A model generated the notes under the pieces. That model searched no databases. It had not been told where the DNA came from and saw only the letters and a list, made by a program, of their open reading frames with translations. Below, in pieces: positions 9,801 to 21,078 of a stretch of DNA of 64,000 bases. This stretch comes from Amborella trichopoda (lineage: Eukaryota; Streptophyta; Magnoliopsida; Amborellales; Amborellaceae). The number at the start of each line of letters is the position of its first letter. Position 1 is the stretch's first letter. The stretch spans positions 9,066,469 through 9,130,468 of the forward strand of contig NW_006494789.1 in assembly GCF_000471905.2 (NCBI RefSeq). Reading direction: 5' to 3'. The position numbers were made by a program, and so were the translations under genes.

Positions 9801-11941
9801 TGAGGCAAAGGATTACGGAGGGGCGCTCAAAGTTAAAGTTATGCGAATCCCAACCTCCTGGGCTCTCAATGCGAGGTTCCCCTCACGTCGTTAACGCGAA
9901 TTTTAGGGGTTTTCGAAAAATTTGCTTTCTGATTTTTGGGGATTCCGGATTGGTGTGTTCTAGTGTGTGTAAAGAAGCACACAAATGAAAATAAAGTCAA
10001 GCACACAGGCACACAATAAGAAAGAAAACAAGTGAGCGTTGGACGCTGATCGCGCCTAGCTATGCGCGCTTCGAGGCAAAACTCGCTCAAGGCACAATAT
10101 AGTTGGAGGGGTAAGGAACCCCTAAGAATATATGGTCAAAGCGGTGAAACCAGGCACAGTTCGTGTTAAGTTGAGCGTGACCCGAGTCGAGGATGACTCG
10201 GACGGGACATGGTGCAAGCAACCCTCAATCAAATTTTTTTATATTTTTTTTGTATTTTTTTAATTTTTTAATTTTAAATTTGATGAAAAACAACTAAGCT
10301 AAGCATAATGAAAGCAGGAATTAACTAACTAGAATGAAATCAGAAAGTCAAGAATAGAGCAGACCTACATGAAGCAAAATATTTTTTTTTTATTTTTTAA
10401 AAATTTATTTTAAGTCAAGAATTGGTGAACATGCACAAAAAAGGCTCTAGAATAGGCCTGTGGGGTCCCATAATGTTTCTAGGACCACTGAGATAGGGCG
10501 GCACAGGTCGTGTCTCTCAAAAAATGTTTTTTAAATTTTGATCTCATTGATCTTGATGAAATAAGGCTACTGAAACTTGCAGAAGTAGAAAAATCATACT
10601 TTTTGATGAAATAAAATTTAAACAAAGTGAAATAGAAGAATAGACCTGTATCAAGCAAAATATTTTTTTGGTTTTTTTTAAAATTTTATTTTACTCTGAA
10701 ACTTTGGGAACAGTCACAAAAGAGACTTCGAACCCAGCCTACAAAATTTCAAAAAATTTAGAATTCGGCAACGGGGGGAACCAGAGAGCATGTTGCCTTG
10801 AACCTGGGTGGCATGGTTGGTGTCGCCTGGGCGGCACGCCTTGTGTCGCCTAGGCGGCATGCCTTGTGTCACTTGGGCGACACATCTAATGTCGCCTAGA
10901 AAATTTATTTATTTTTATTTATTTTATATTTTTTTCTTATATATCTTGATAAAATAAGGCTATTGAAACTTGCAGAAGCAAAAAATATCAGACTTTTTGA
11001 TGAAATAAAATTAAAACAACGTGAAACAGAAGAACAACAAATAGAACAGGCATGTATCAAGCAAAATATTTTTTTGATATTTTAAAAATTTTATTTTGCT
11101 CAGAAACTTTGGGAACAGTCACAAAAAAGACCCAGAACCCAGGCGGCATGCCCTGTGATGCCTGGGTAGCAGGTCCTGTGTTGAGAATGATACCAAACAG
11201 AGCCGGATGGCCCGAGACTCCCAAGCCTTTTGGGGCTCACCCGTATCAGAACTGGTTCCTCTTACCCTTCTGATCCATATGTCGATCAGCAAGTCTTTGG
11301 TAGATCTGATCTATGTCCTAAGGGTAGATCTGGGGTTTCTCTTAGGGTCTAAGGCTTAGGTTAGATAGGATTTTCTCTATGAGTTTTTCTCTCAAATCTC
11401 TATCTCCTACAACACTCTAGGATTTTTGTCTCTATCTTAGGTTTCAATCTCTCTCTTGGGGTTTTTTCCCTCGTCTTCAACCTCTCTCTCCGTCCTCCTC
11501 TAAATGGTCTAAAAAATATGCCAAAAGGGGGACCAAATTTGTTGGAAATTATAAGCATGCGTAACAAGGAAATCCCTGGTTAAAAGGTACAACTTTTGAG
11601 GATCCCGGATTTGGGCGACACGGGTCGTGTTGCCAAAACCAAAAATTTTCAAAATTATGTTTTTTGCAATTTGGGTGTCTTCCTCAGCCTCTTGTGAAGC
11701 TCTTAGAGAAAATTTGGGTCAAAACGGATTTTTTACTATTTTTAATGGTTTGTTTGGTAAAATAGGGCATTTACAAAAATCTGGGTCAAAACAAGGTTTC
11801 TGCAGGGTTCTGGGGAAGTAAACTACTTCCGAATCATAAGGTAGGCTATGTGAACTATGAATTTGGGTTTACTAGGTTAAATGTGGTCCTAACGGTTCAG
11901 AAAACCACATAATTTGTCAGATTTAAAATGGGGTGTCTACA
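9801..11941 (-). repeat. Putative 5' LTR of element A (about 2.14 kb)
   Basis: On the minus strand it starts TGTAGACACCCC at 11,941 and would end CCTTTGCCTCA at 9,801, giving TG...CA termini. The start is firm because it coincides with the break in the B2 reading frame. The inner end depends on the weak primer site. A TATATAAG box lies on the minus strand at about 10,935-10,944. An inverted repeat GGCGACACGG/TCGTGTTGCC lies at 11,608-11,630. The 11,280-11,510 stretch is pyrimidine-rich on the plus strand. Confidence 0.6.
10330..11180. repeat. Imperfect tandem repeats inside LTR A
   Basis: A block with AAGCAAAATATTTTTTT followed by A/T-rich sequence and AACTTTGGGAACAGTCACAAA occurs at about 10,361, 10,651 and 11,052. 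The first copy is more diverged. Inside it, at 10,808-10,900, lies a roughly 22-bp repeat of GTCGCCTGGGCGGCA type, itself nearly palindromic. Confidence 0.6.
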
Positions 11942-12206
11942 CTTGTGTATCGACACGTCTGAGGAGAATTCCATCAAATGATTGGTGAAAGAGGACATCC
12001 CAATCAAGATGGGTGTACTTGGTAGACATCCATCGTATGCCATTGCGCTCCACCCGTTCCTCAAGCAGCCTTCCATGCTTTATGAAGTTCATGATGGGTT
12101 CCCTCCAATCTTCCACTAGCTCAACCTCTGCACATATCGAGTCGAAGAATTCAGGCTCTTGCTTCTCAGCCTCGGATTCTTTACCTTGGGACATTTTCTG
12201 CTCTAC
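11942..12206 (-). pseudogene. Pol linker before integrase, B2
   Basis: An open frame with EKQEPEFFDSICAEVELV and DWREPIMNFIKHG. It matches the start of the B3 integrase region (GEIFDPLC and NWREPIINFIKH at about 26,430-26,350), which defines it as the spacer between second RNase H and integrase. It stops where the LTR of element A starts. Confidence 0.75.
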
Positions 12207-12735
12207 CTAAATAACATCCTTGGTTGTAAGGAGTGCTCCGAATGGATATGGTGGGCATTCGAGGAAGACATCTCTCTCATTATCTGCATCAACTTTGGTT
12301 CTCAAGTCGACATGTCTCCATTTTGTTACCCAAACAGGCGTGGGCCCTGATGACGACAGTTGAATGGTAGCACCAAGCTTTGTGAGTGCATCGGCCTGTG
12401 TGTTTAGCCTTCTAGGGATATGACTGATGAAGAAATCTTCGAATTGGGCCATATAAGATTTAGCCATGTCATGATAAGGCTTGAGAGTATCCTTCCTTAG
12501 TCGTAAATTCCCTTAAGCTACCGGATGACGAGCTCAGAGTCGCCGAAGATGTTCAGCTGCTCTAGGTCTAGCTCCTGGGTGATCTCTAATCTGATTAGGA
12601 GGGCTTGATATTCAGCTTCATTATCAGAAAATGCCTATGCAAGTGAGAAGGATAGAGGAATCATTCCATCATCAAGGGTTAGGACACGACTTCGACACGC
12701 CCTCTATCAGACTGGAGTGCTCTGTCGAAGTACAT
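12207..12735 (-). pseudogene. Second (archaeal-type) RNase H domain, B2
   Basis: Motifs in order: MYFDRAL (first Asp, near 12,729), NEAEYQALL (Glu, near 12,615), FGDSELVI (Asp, near 12,545) and RRLNTQADALTKL near 12,400. All expected acidic positions are visible, but stops lie near 12,510 and 12,480. This is the same Tat-type dual RNase H layout as element A and independently confirms family B as Tat-like. Confidence 0.82.
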
Positions 12736-13316
12736 TTCCCACGATCGAGTAAGCATCGTACATAAGACTTCTTCATCTGGGAGGTCACTTGACAGGGGAG
12801 ATCCTAAAGGGATCAGGTGAGCCACGAGAAAGTCTGCTAAGGCTTGACCTTTGATTACCCTCTGTGGTACATATGTGATGTTGAAGTACATCAGTAATAA
12901 TACCACTTAGCCAAGCATCCTGACAGGCATGGCCGAGTCATAAGGAACATGACTGGGTCTGCCTTTGAGATTAGCTTGACCTCATGACCAAGCAAGTAAT
13001 GGCAGATCTTCTGTACCGTAAAGATCAAAGCCAGGCACATCGTTTAGATGGGAGGGTAATTTTTCTTGGCCCCCTGCATCCTATGGTTGAGATAATAGAG
13101 TGTTTTTTCTTTTCCCCCATCATTATTCTGTGCTAGGAGTGCCCAGAGTGACTCATCAAGGGCGGTCATGTATAGGATGAGAGGTCTTCCTAATACCGAC
13201 TTGGAGAGTACCAGAGGATTCAACAAGTACTTCTTGATATCGTCAAGTGCGGTTTGGCATGCCTCATATCATATGAAGGGAGTTTCCTTCTTCAAGATGT
13301 GCGAAAAGAGCCTGCA
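12736..13316 (-). pseudogene. RNase H (RT-linked) domain, B2
   Basis: Pieces of RT thumb and RNase H: LGRPLILYMTALDESLWALL near 13,190, TLYYLNHRMQGA near 13,080, and at the C-terminal end QRVIKGQALADFLVAHLIP near 12,840. Frame changes occur near 13,040 and 12,910. It is homologous to 3,129-3,539 of element A. Confidence 0.75.
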
Positions 13317-14060
13317 TCATCCTGACAGGTTCAAGACGAACCTTTGAATGTAGGCCAGCTGACCTTGGAGAGACTGAAGTTCACGCAGGGTTGTAGGCGA
13401 TGGCATGTCCTGAATCGCCTTGATTTTGACTGGCTCGATATCAAGCCCATGATACCTCACGATGAACCCTAAGAACTTTTCTGAGTGTACACCAAAGGCA
13501 CATTTCAAGGGGTTCATCTTGAGTTGGTGACACCGCAGCCACTCAAATACCTTTTTAAGGTCTTCCATGTGAGAGTCTTTTGCTTCAGACTTTACCACTA
13601 AGTCACCCACATAGCACTCATGTATCATGTACCTGAAGATGGTTGTCATGGCTCGCTGGTACGTGGCACTGGCAGTTTTTAAGCTGAAAGGCATCATAGT
13701 GTAGAAAAAGACAACTTTTGGGGTCAAGAATGCAGTGGCCTCTTCATCTTCTGGTGCCATCCTGATTTGGTTTTAACTACAATACCCATCCATGAAGGAG
13801 AAGATTTGGCAATGCGTCGTGGAATCAACAAGCATCTCGGTGAATGGCAGGGGGAAGTCATCCTTAGAGCAGGCAGTGTTCAAGTTGCAAAAGTCAATAC
13901 AGACCTTGATTTGACCATTTTTCTTCTTGTCTGGGACAACATTTGCCAGCCATCTGGGTTATTTGACTTGACATATGAATCCAGCTTACCTCAGTTTATT
14001 CACCTCAGCATCGATCTGCATCTCGAGGTCAGGTTTAAACCTTCTTGATTTCTGCTTTAT
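13317..14060 (-). pseudogene. Reverse transcriptase, B2, with mutated catalytic box
   Basis: The palm domain reads MPFSLKTASATYQRAM, then CYVGDLVVKS where YVDD is expected, so one catalytic aspartate is Gly. FGVHSEKFLGF and LRELQSLQGQLAYIQRF follow. The N-terminal part (13,767-14,060) shows a CSKDDFPLPF motif with stops. The enzyme would be inactive even without the frame breaks. Confidence 0.85.
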
Positions 14061-15371
14061 GGGTTTAATGGACGGATCAATGCCGAGACGATGGACAACG
14101 ATTTGAGGGTTTAGACCAGGCTTCTCATGATAATGTCAGGCGAAGACGTCCCGGTTTTCTCGGAAGAGGGAAACATAACTTTCTTTCTCTTCTGGGGACA
14201 TTTTTGCCGAGATGAAAGTTAGCCTTAGGTCGACCTCATCCCCCAAGTTTATCTCTTCAAGCTCGTCAGTCGTGGCCTGACCACCTTCTTCCCCTCTTCT
14301 GGAGCTTTCTACAACTCTTCATCAGGGGATTCAGGATGCTTCTTATCTATCTCGAGTGCAGAGGCCCATGATCCTAACATTTCGACTTCTAGGAGGGCCC
14401 CAACGTGGGAGATGAATTCCGGTCTCTGGCTGGACCAGGGAATGAAAGGGTCAACATCGAATGGGAAGTCCATGACATCGTGACTACGGTCACTCAGTAT
14501 TTTCCCCGAGATGGGTGGCGCTTCATGAAATTGAACCATGTGACAGGCCTCGTGAGAATACGAATTCGAAGATGGCTTGGACTTGGCTTTGGCAGCCAAG
14601 ACATCAGCAATGGTCAAGAATCCCACCGCTTGGGTCAGCATCTTTCTTAGGCGCTTCCACTACAATCTACTGATGTGGGTGCTTTTGAGCTCTCTATTTA
14701 GAGTGTCGAAGTCTGGGCAATGCCGAATCGCACCTGTGAAAGAAATAGAGGAGGAAGGAAGAGAAGAAGAAGAAGAAGAAGTGGAGTTAGAATGTCCTAG
14801 ATTGCTTTTTACGTTGTCGCCAGAATTGGACGTATGAAGGGGGTATTTTAGGTCTTTCCCCAGCTCTGACCGTTGGAGGGTGCTTTAAGCATTGTCACCC
14901 ATATTGGAGGAGTCCCGAGCAGCCGATGACTCAGGGACATCCACTTGATCAGACGAAAGGATGAGGCGAGCTATGCCTAGGATGAAGTCTCGTAAGGTTG
15001 GCAGAGTAGGAAGGGGCCTAAGGAATTCTTCCTCGTCTGGTGGCTAAGGAATATGATTCCTTTGGAGAGTATACTTAGGTGTTCGTCCCTTTCTGGATCC
15101 CTAGGGAGGTGTTTAGACCATTCTATCGGGATGATGAGTACCCCTATCTTGATGGACTGCCTCACGTTTCAAGGACTTGAGCCTACTTCATACATGGTAA
15201 ACTTCCCAGAGCTGAGAAGTCGAGGGCTCTAAAGGGTCCAGTGCAGGCTCATGGGGTACATGTAGTGGGATTTCCTCTTAGACAGGAGCGATGGCTTAGG
15301 AGTGTTCAGGGAGAATGACATAGACAATGTGGCCTTTCTGTACCTTCTCAACAACTATACCTTCAAACCCC
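14061..15371 (-). pseudogene. Region between gag and RT, B2 (protease not recognised)
   Basis: Degenerate coding sequence with several stops. An open piece at 14,309-14,641 has TQAVGFLTIADVLAAKAK and CHMVQFHEAPP; the homologous piece in B4 is at 34,749-35,108 (TQWRRLKKTLAQATRFLTVA). A protease should lie here, but I cannot find an aspartic active-site motif in either copy. Part of the region is a low-complexity GAA run (14,760-14,786). Confidence 0.55.
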
Positions 15372-16735
15372 GAGCATTCCGCGAGCTCATGGCCCCATGC
15401 CTAGTGATATGAGCACTAGAGATTTTTCGTATCCTTGGCAAGATGCTTAGGTTGTCTAGCAGGCTTGGGAGTGACGAGACCCTGTTGGAGCATCGGCTTA
15501 AAGAGGGCTTGCAGAGGGTCTAGCTCAACACTTCCTTGAGCTTGTGTCGGGAAGTCTTGTTGCACTGGTGGGGCAAGGACATAACGGTGTCCTTTTGGGT
15601 TACCATGAACTTCTTGATACTACTGCATCTTCTTTGTCAAGAAGCCAGTGTATTTGCTCAGGTCATGGCCTTGCATCAGATGATATGGACACCAAAGACT
15701 CCCAGTTCCTGAGGGCAGGAACTTTGATTGCCTTGTCGGCTTTGGCGTGATAAGACCTTCTTTGAACATCATCGAGAATAGTGCACGGAGGACAGTGGGT
15801 ACCTTGTCATCCTCTTGGATTGTTAGTATGTGGGAAGCCTCAATTACCTTGAATGCTTTCTTTAGCTCCTCAAGCTTTATCTGACCATTGTTAGTGAGGG
15901 CTTCGATAATTTCTTTGAGCGTATAACACTCTTGAATCGGGTGGCCTATTCTCCTGGATAGGCGCAATATCTCTGCTGTGTCTCCTCTCCATCTTGCTTT
16001 AGGGTGTTGACCTTTGGCAGCTGAACCATGTTCTGCTCAAGTAGTAATTGAAGCAGCGTGGGAACACACTCCTTCTCGAAGGGGTACACCTTGTTCTAGT
16101 GTTGGATCCAGTAATCGCTTCGATTTATATTTTTAGGAGGCAGGACCTTGTTATAGAACTGTTGCTGCTCGCCTACAGCTTATGCCTTAGTTACCCCTTT
16201 GGAGAGGTCCAAGGTTTTCTTAGTGTCAGTCACGGTGACGGCCGCACTAATCACCACTTTTTGGTTGCCTCGATTGTTAGAGCGAGAAATGCCATTGCCC
16301 CGATTGTTTCCTGACCTAGAGGGATGCTGATGAGATTCAGCATGGTGCTCGGACATACCTTGTATATGAACGGCTTTAGAGATAAGCTCTGATATGGAGG
16401 GTGGATTGGAGGCCTCAACATGCAGGACGATCTCGGGCAGCATATTTTGTATGCAGGTTTGAACTGCTTCTCTTTTAGTCATGGGAGTGGCATGATAGGT
16501 TGCTAACGACTTTTGGTAAAGCGGCACCTCTTGCATGTCTGGGAGGTTGCCTAGGAGCTGTGTCCTCGCCAGGCTGAAAGTTGGCCTCATGGTGAGGAGG
16601 AGAAACAGGGGACTTGGAGGCTTCCAAGCGATCCATCTTTTCGAGAATGGATTACATCATTACTTTGAACCTATTCATCTAATCTTCTTGAGCGTCATCT
16701 GAGTCATTGATCACCATGACGCTGAATGTTTCTTT
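15372..16735 (-). pseudogene. Gag of B2 with internal deletions and repeated CHHC knuckles
   Basis: The N-terminal part near 16,720 (SVMVINDSDDAQED) matches B9 and B4 gag. Compared with B9, two segments of roughly 35 and 110 codons are missing near 16,540, joining PRQPP to MQEVPLYQK and then to LATYHATPM. The later part is intact: REAVQTCIQNMLPEIVLHVE and ISELISKAVHIQG, then a Gly/Asn-rich basic stretch. Three zinc-knuckle-like motifs follow: GHPIQEC (near 15,940), CPYHLMQGHDLSKY (15,691) and CSYH-x4-GHELAEC (15,374-15,415). Stops and at least two frame changes break it. Confidence 0.78.
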
Positions 16736-16737
16736 TG

Positions 16738-18056
16738 GAGGGTCAGAGCCAGGTGGAATAATGGATTGCCGAGGTTGGTGAGTCGTACACGGCATGCCAG
16801 TCTGTAGGGGCTCAGCATGCCCCTACTGGACTCGAACCTTGTATGCCGACCGTGTGAGGACTGGATCCGGACGGTCTTGGGACTGTGATTTCTTGACAGC
16901 TCGGTCTTTTGTTGTGACAGTGACCACAGAGCAATCTTGGACTTCTCGTTCATGTTTGGGAACCCGAAGTGGGAAGAAGGGATTGTGAGGTAGGAGGTCA
17001 TCAAGAAGGGTAACCTCAACTGCCTTGGGGGCCTCTCTATTCAGGAGCTGGAGGCTCTCTTCGAGCTTGCGACTTGGACTTCCCTATCTTTCTTGAGCAC
17101 ACGAGGGCGGTGTCTATCAGGTGGAGCAGAGAATGAGGACCCAAGACAAGGGAAATATAGGCTGCAGCTTTGGAGACTGAAGGATTCTATTTGCCGTCAA
17201 GCCTTTGCCCCGAATTCCTTTGTGAGGTCCAGGAGGATGGCTGACCTGAGGTGGCTGGCTCAAAATGGTACTCTTAGGGAAAACCTTCGGGTACCAGGTC
17301 TCGAGGTGCTTGTCTGGCGAAAGAGGAGCCACAAAAGAAGTAGCTAGTTCACCACTTCACCTAAGTCGGGATTGAGGAAGAACCTGCGGAGTTGGTGCAT
17401 GAGCACCTTTAGAGTTAGCGGTCAGGGTGACTTGGGAGTCAACCCAGGCTCGGTCAACTGACTTGACCTTAAGAGGTCGAGACCCACGAGCTCGTGTCTA
17501 TGAGGGACCAAGCGAGAGCTTGTCTCTCACAAGGTGAAGCTGTGTGTGCTAAGAGGGAGGACGAAGTGGTCGACCCTCTTGTGCTGGAGCTGACGCTACC
17601 CTGAGTTGTGGAAAGTAGATGCATGACACGTGCAAGGTTCGGCCCGAGAAGGCCTAACCTAGAACGCGAACTCAAGGCCGCATGAAAGTTTCCCTGAGGT
17701 GTGGCTCGAGTGGTCGGACCACGAGCATTCAGGTGTGTGCGAGACGTGGAGGCTACAGGATCTCCGCCTATGTGTGTCGAGCCTCTAGGGATAGAGGTTC
17801 ACGGTGGTGAAGGAGTATGGGGAGTTGGCCTTGCGACGACTCTCAGGAGCGATGGCAACCATCTTGCCTTTCGTGAAAGTGGATAGGGCAGCCTTTCGAT
17901 GTACCTCATAAATATGACCGCCAAGGGATTTGCCAGTAGCAGGGTGTGTGCTGTCTGAGGTGGCATGCGTGCCACTGATGCGAAGGGCCTTGCTAGAGGG
18001 TCCACCAGGGTTAGGAAGCAGGGAGTTAGGGACCTTAAAGTCCCTTCTTGCACCAA
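16738..18056 (-). pseudogene. ORF1-like coding remnant upstream of gag, B2
   Basis: A frame conserved among the B copies lies between primer site and gag. In B2 it includes ETWYPKVFPKSTILSQPP and HKGIRGKGL (17,332-17,117) and ends with RFESSRGMLSP and NPLFHLAL near 16,760, just before the gag frame. Matching segments occur in B9 (59,750-60,346), B4 (38,024-37,842) and B10 (63,740-63,850). Ogre-type elements are known to carry an extra ORF before gag, and this may be its remnant. Function is unknown. Frame changes occur between the two conserved pieces. Confidence 0.55.
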
Positions 18057-18277
18057 ACCAAAAGAGAACCTAGGAGCCGAACTGTAAGTCCTGACTCAAG
18101 AGGAGTGTAGGGAACGAGACTTGAGAACCTCGCTTCCCTGGGATGGTCACAAGTGTGGGGATGAGAAAATCCCCAAATTGAATGAACGGGTTGAATAACC
18201 AAGATGCGATGAACTATAGTGCAGAAAGTAAAAGGTGAGGTAAATCAAGCAAGAGCGAATCTACGAAGGGGTAATAA
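18057..18277 (-). other. Short leader after primer-binding site, B2
   Basis: Non-coding sequence between primer site and the ORF1-like frame, homologous to 58,799-59,010 in B9 and 62,791-62,990 in B10. No other signal was recognised. Confidence 0.5.
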
Positions 18278-18296
18278 GTCCTCATTGGAGTCACTG
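18278..18296 (-). other. Primer-binding site, B2
   Basis: On the minus strand, 3 nt after the LTR end (...CCTAACCA then GCT), the sequence CAGTGACTCCAATGAGGAC is a mutated form of the TGGCGACTCCACTGGGAC site seen intact at 62,773. The reverse transcriptase would start minus-strand DNA here using a host tRNA; Ogre/Tat sites of this sequence are assigned to tRNA-Arg. Confidence 0.75.
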
Positions 18297-19149
18297 AGCT
18301 GGTTAGGTGCCTCGATCTCGCCTCCCCAGATCTAGGTGATCAGGTGACACTTATCTCGGATTCAGAAGACCCAGGACATGAGATCGCTCTCTCGGGAACC
18401 TCGTTCACAGAACAAGGGCAGGTGTCCAACTGGTGAGAGAGGAATCTCCTCCCTTGACCTGTAATCTCTTTATTTTCTGCACAACACTATCATACTTAAC
18501 TTGCAAGACAAGTGAGCCGAAGGACCCACCCTTGTCTTAAGACAATGCACATTCGTGAGAAGTTAGGGTGATGAAGAAGAGAGTTTGAATAAAGAGAGAA
18601 AAATGAAGAGTACCTGATGAAGGGATGAGACTAGCATGATCGTTGGACCAATGACCGACTCAGAGTGATTGCAAGATGGGCATGATACTCATGACTAGCA
18701 CGATGGCAATACTACTTGAAACCAAGGCCGATATGATTGTCCTAATATAGTGTGGCAGCAAGACGAGCATGGTACTCAAGACCAGCATGACGACAATACT
18801 TCTCGACATCCAGACTGCTAAGGCAGTGTTAGACTGAGTCTACCCTTAGTCAAGTGAGAAGAGAATAAAATAAAGAGAAGGCGCGAGACGGGAAAGGGAT
18901 GGGGTCCCGAAGACGTTAGACGCGCCACCCTCAGCCGTGGAGTAACACTTTTGTGGCCCTTGGATGACACTAGACACTATTGCTCATGGTCAGAGTGTGA
19001 GTAGTGAACTATAGACGACGCTAGGCATCGTCGTTGGCAACACGAGATGGCAGCACACCCCTTCGTGGGTGGCGATGGCTCCTTGTGAAGCGCGTGGCGA
19101 TAGTCCTTGACGAAGCACATGACATTAGGCGTGAGATCCAAGAGAAGCC

Positions 19150-19385
19150 TCTGAACGGCGATAAGCATCGAGTGCACGAAAGAAGCTTACAGACGACGAT
19201 AGGCACCGAGCGCACGAGAGAGAGGCTCACAGACGACTATAGGCACCGAGCGCAAGAAAGAAGCTAGTGCATGGCGATAGGCACCGAGCGCACGAAGGAG
19301 GCTCATGGACGGTGATAAGCACCGAGCACACGAAGGGAGCTCATGGGCAGCGATAGACATCACCAGCTGTGATAGGCACGTAATA
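19150..19385 (-). repeat. 39-bp tandem repeat in L1 (array III)
   Basis: Units with GATAGGCACCGAGCGCACGA followed by GAAGCTCA recur about every 39 bp, roughly six times. In each unit GCTC(G) and CGAGC arms can pair. The same repeat in the same LTR position is found in L8 at 53,150-53,410. Confidence 0.85.
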
Positions 19386-19763
19386 AGGTGAGACCTCTGC
19401 AGGCAGCGACAGGCACCACCGTCTGGCTTTCGTGGGTCATCGAGGACACATCTGTAGATGGTGATGAGCAGCGCCATCTGCGAACCTCGTTGAGAGATAG
19501 AGATGAACAAAAAGAAGGAGAAAGAGGCTCGTGCATGGCGCTTCCATCACCATGCGCGACTTGTGAAACCATAGGAGAGGGAAGAGAGATAGAAGAAGAG
19601 AGGAAAGAAGAGAGGAGTGAGAAAAAGAATTACTTTAAGCTGAGGGGTGCCGTCCCAAAAGTCTCTCTCTCCTTCCTCTCTCTCTCAAGCCATGACCTAA
19701 CAATGAGAAAAGATTGAGATTTTATTAAGCAAAGTTCGATTCTCGTATAATGAGAGTATGTGA

Positions 19764-19772
19764 CATATATAG
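19764..19772 (-). promoter_or_regulatory. TATA box of LTR L1
   Basis: Minus-strand CTATATATG, preceded about 25 nt upstream by CCACCCATGTTTGGGC, a block found at the same place in all eight promoter-bearing B LTRs. A polyadenylation-type signal follows within about 60 nt, which suggests a short R region. Confidence 0.75.
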
Positions 19773-21078
19773 AGTTTTGCCCAAACATGGGTGGATTGAT
19801 CAAAATTAAACCTAATTGCATGAAATTGAGATTTACGAGAATTAAATAAAATAGGAAAATAGGGTGCAAAATGATCTATTTGACCCTTCTTAACAATTGT
19901 GAAAATTTTAGAATAGTCCCTACTGTTGCCGTAGAACGTGTGTGACCTTTCATGGATGATCCAGGGTTGCTCTGGTGCCCGTTTTTTCGAAGGACGATTG
20001 TTTTCCTGTAGGGCTCGGCATGGCGATCGATTTGACACCAACTTTGAGCCATGGATCGTGTTCTTAAGCCATGATCATGTGACTTGAAATTTGGATGAAT
20101 CTTGCAAACTTTGGATAGATAGTGTGCTCGTTCTTTGATGTTTTTTTGTGATTTATTCGTTGGATAACACTGAGCATGCCGTCAAGGTTGCATGGCAATA
20201 AATGCAGCTCTATTTTGTGCCCGGATGAAGATTTCACAAGTTTTGAGTTTCGGCCGGAATCTAAAATTTTTGCATCAAAAGTTGCAGCCACTTCATCGAG
20301 TTCGTGTGTGAAATCTGCCTGTTTATCATGCGTGGGGTTTGGACCAGTGATAGCCATAGACCTTATGCACGTGATGTATGTAATTTCATATTGATTGGCC
20401 CCATTAGCACCATGATTTGGCCTCTCAAGTGAGGCATGACGCTACTGATTTCCTTGCAACTTTATTCATGGATCGACAATTTCTCTCTAGCTTTTCTTTG
20501 CGCTCGGGTGTCGTTACGCGGCGTGCCACATATCGAAACACTCGTCTTGACGAGTCAAACACACTCACAAAATTTAAGCATGATCCGGCCTCGGGTGAGT
20601 GAGATATGAGTGTTGCAAGTCACTGTTCTTGACTGCCCCTTTAATGGTGTTTAGTTTCTGGGTGGCCGCACAGGAATAGTGTGCAGCTCCTCCTGTTTTG
20701 GTCTTTTACCCATAACTTTGTCTTGGAATGCCCGATTAAGCTAAAACTTGATCCATAGGGATTTTCGATCATATCGATTCTATGGTAATGGTCCCACAAT
20801 AATTTGACTCACTGAAAGTAGGGTTTTAGTTATAGGGGTCCGTTTTAGGGTGGTAGAGGGCGATTCTACTGAAACTATTTCTCGGTGTACACTACCCTAG
20901 ACATGTCGGAATGTGATGAAACTTGACAGGAGACTTTTTGGAGTCATTATGAATATCTTAATCAGTTCTGGGGCCAATTTGAGACTATAAAATTTCCACT
21001 GTTTGTCAGGCTTTATTGACCAGCTTCTCTTTTTTTTCCGCATGGGGGACCCATAGTGCTGAAAAATGTCTTCAAATT

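Larger units (their letters stand above)
1..11941 (-). mobile_element. Element A: Tat/Ogre-type Ty3/gypsy retrotransposon, nearly complete, degenerate
   Basis: Read on the minus strand the order is LTR (9,801-11,941), leader, gag, protease, RT, RNase H, second RNase H, integrase, 3'UTR and a polypurine tract at the left edge. The order RT, RNase H, second (archaeal-type) RNase H, integrase is known for the Tat lineage. The right edge ends GGTGTCTACA, the complement of a TGTAGACACC LTR start, and directly abuts a broken family B reading frame, so A is the younger insertion. Its 3' LTR lies mostly outside the window, so the target duplication (right flank CTTGT, 11,942-11,946) cannot be checked. 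Several in-frame stops and frameshifts make it a non-autonomous relic. Confidence 0.85.
11942..21078 (-). mobile_element. Family B copy B2: 5' LTR to second RNase H, broken by element A
   Basis: In minus-strand order: LTR (21,078-18,300), primer-binding site, ORF1-like leader, gag, linker, RT, RNase H, second RNase H, then an abrupt end at 11,942 where element A begins. Integrase and 3' LTR would lie beyond element A, outside the window. Stops and frameshifts are frequent, the gag core has two deletions and the RT catalytic box is mutated. Confidence 0.85.
18300..21078 (-). repeat. Family B LTR copy L1 (5' LTR of B2, 2.78 kb)
   Basis: The inner end is TGGTTAGGTGCC at 18,300 (minus-strand ...GGCACCTAACCA). 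The outer end is near 21,078, where the TGTTTGAAGAC start is mutated to AATTTGAAGAC. It contains U3 (20,040-21,078), promoter (19,764), a polyadenylation-type TTTATT (minus AATAAA) near 19,715, and a U5 part with the 39-bp array. A U5 block with GGGTGGGTCC...GACCCAC-type pairing lies near 18,520. Confidence 0.8.
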
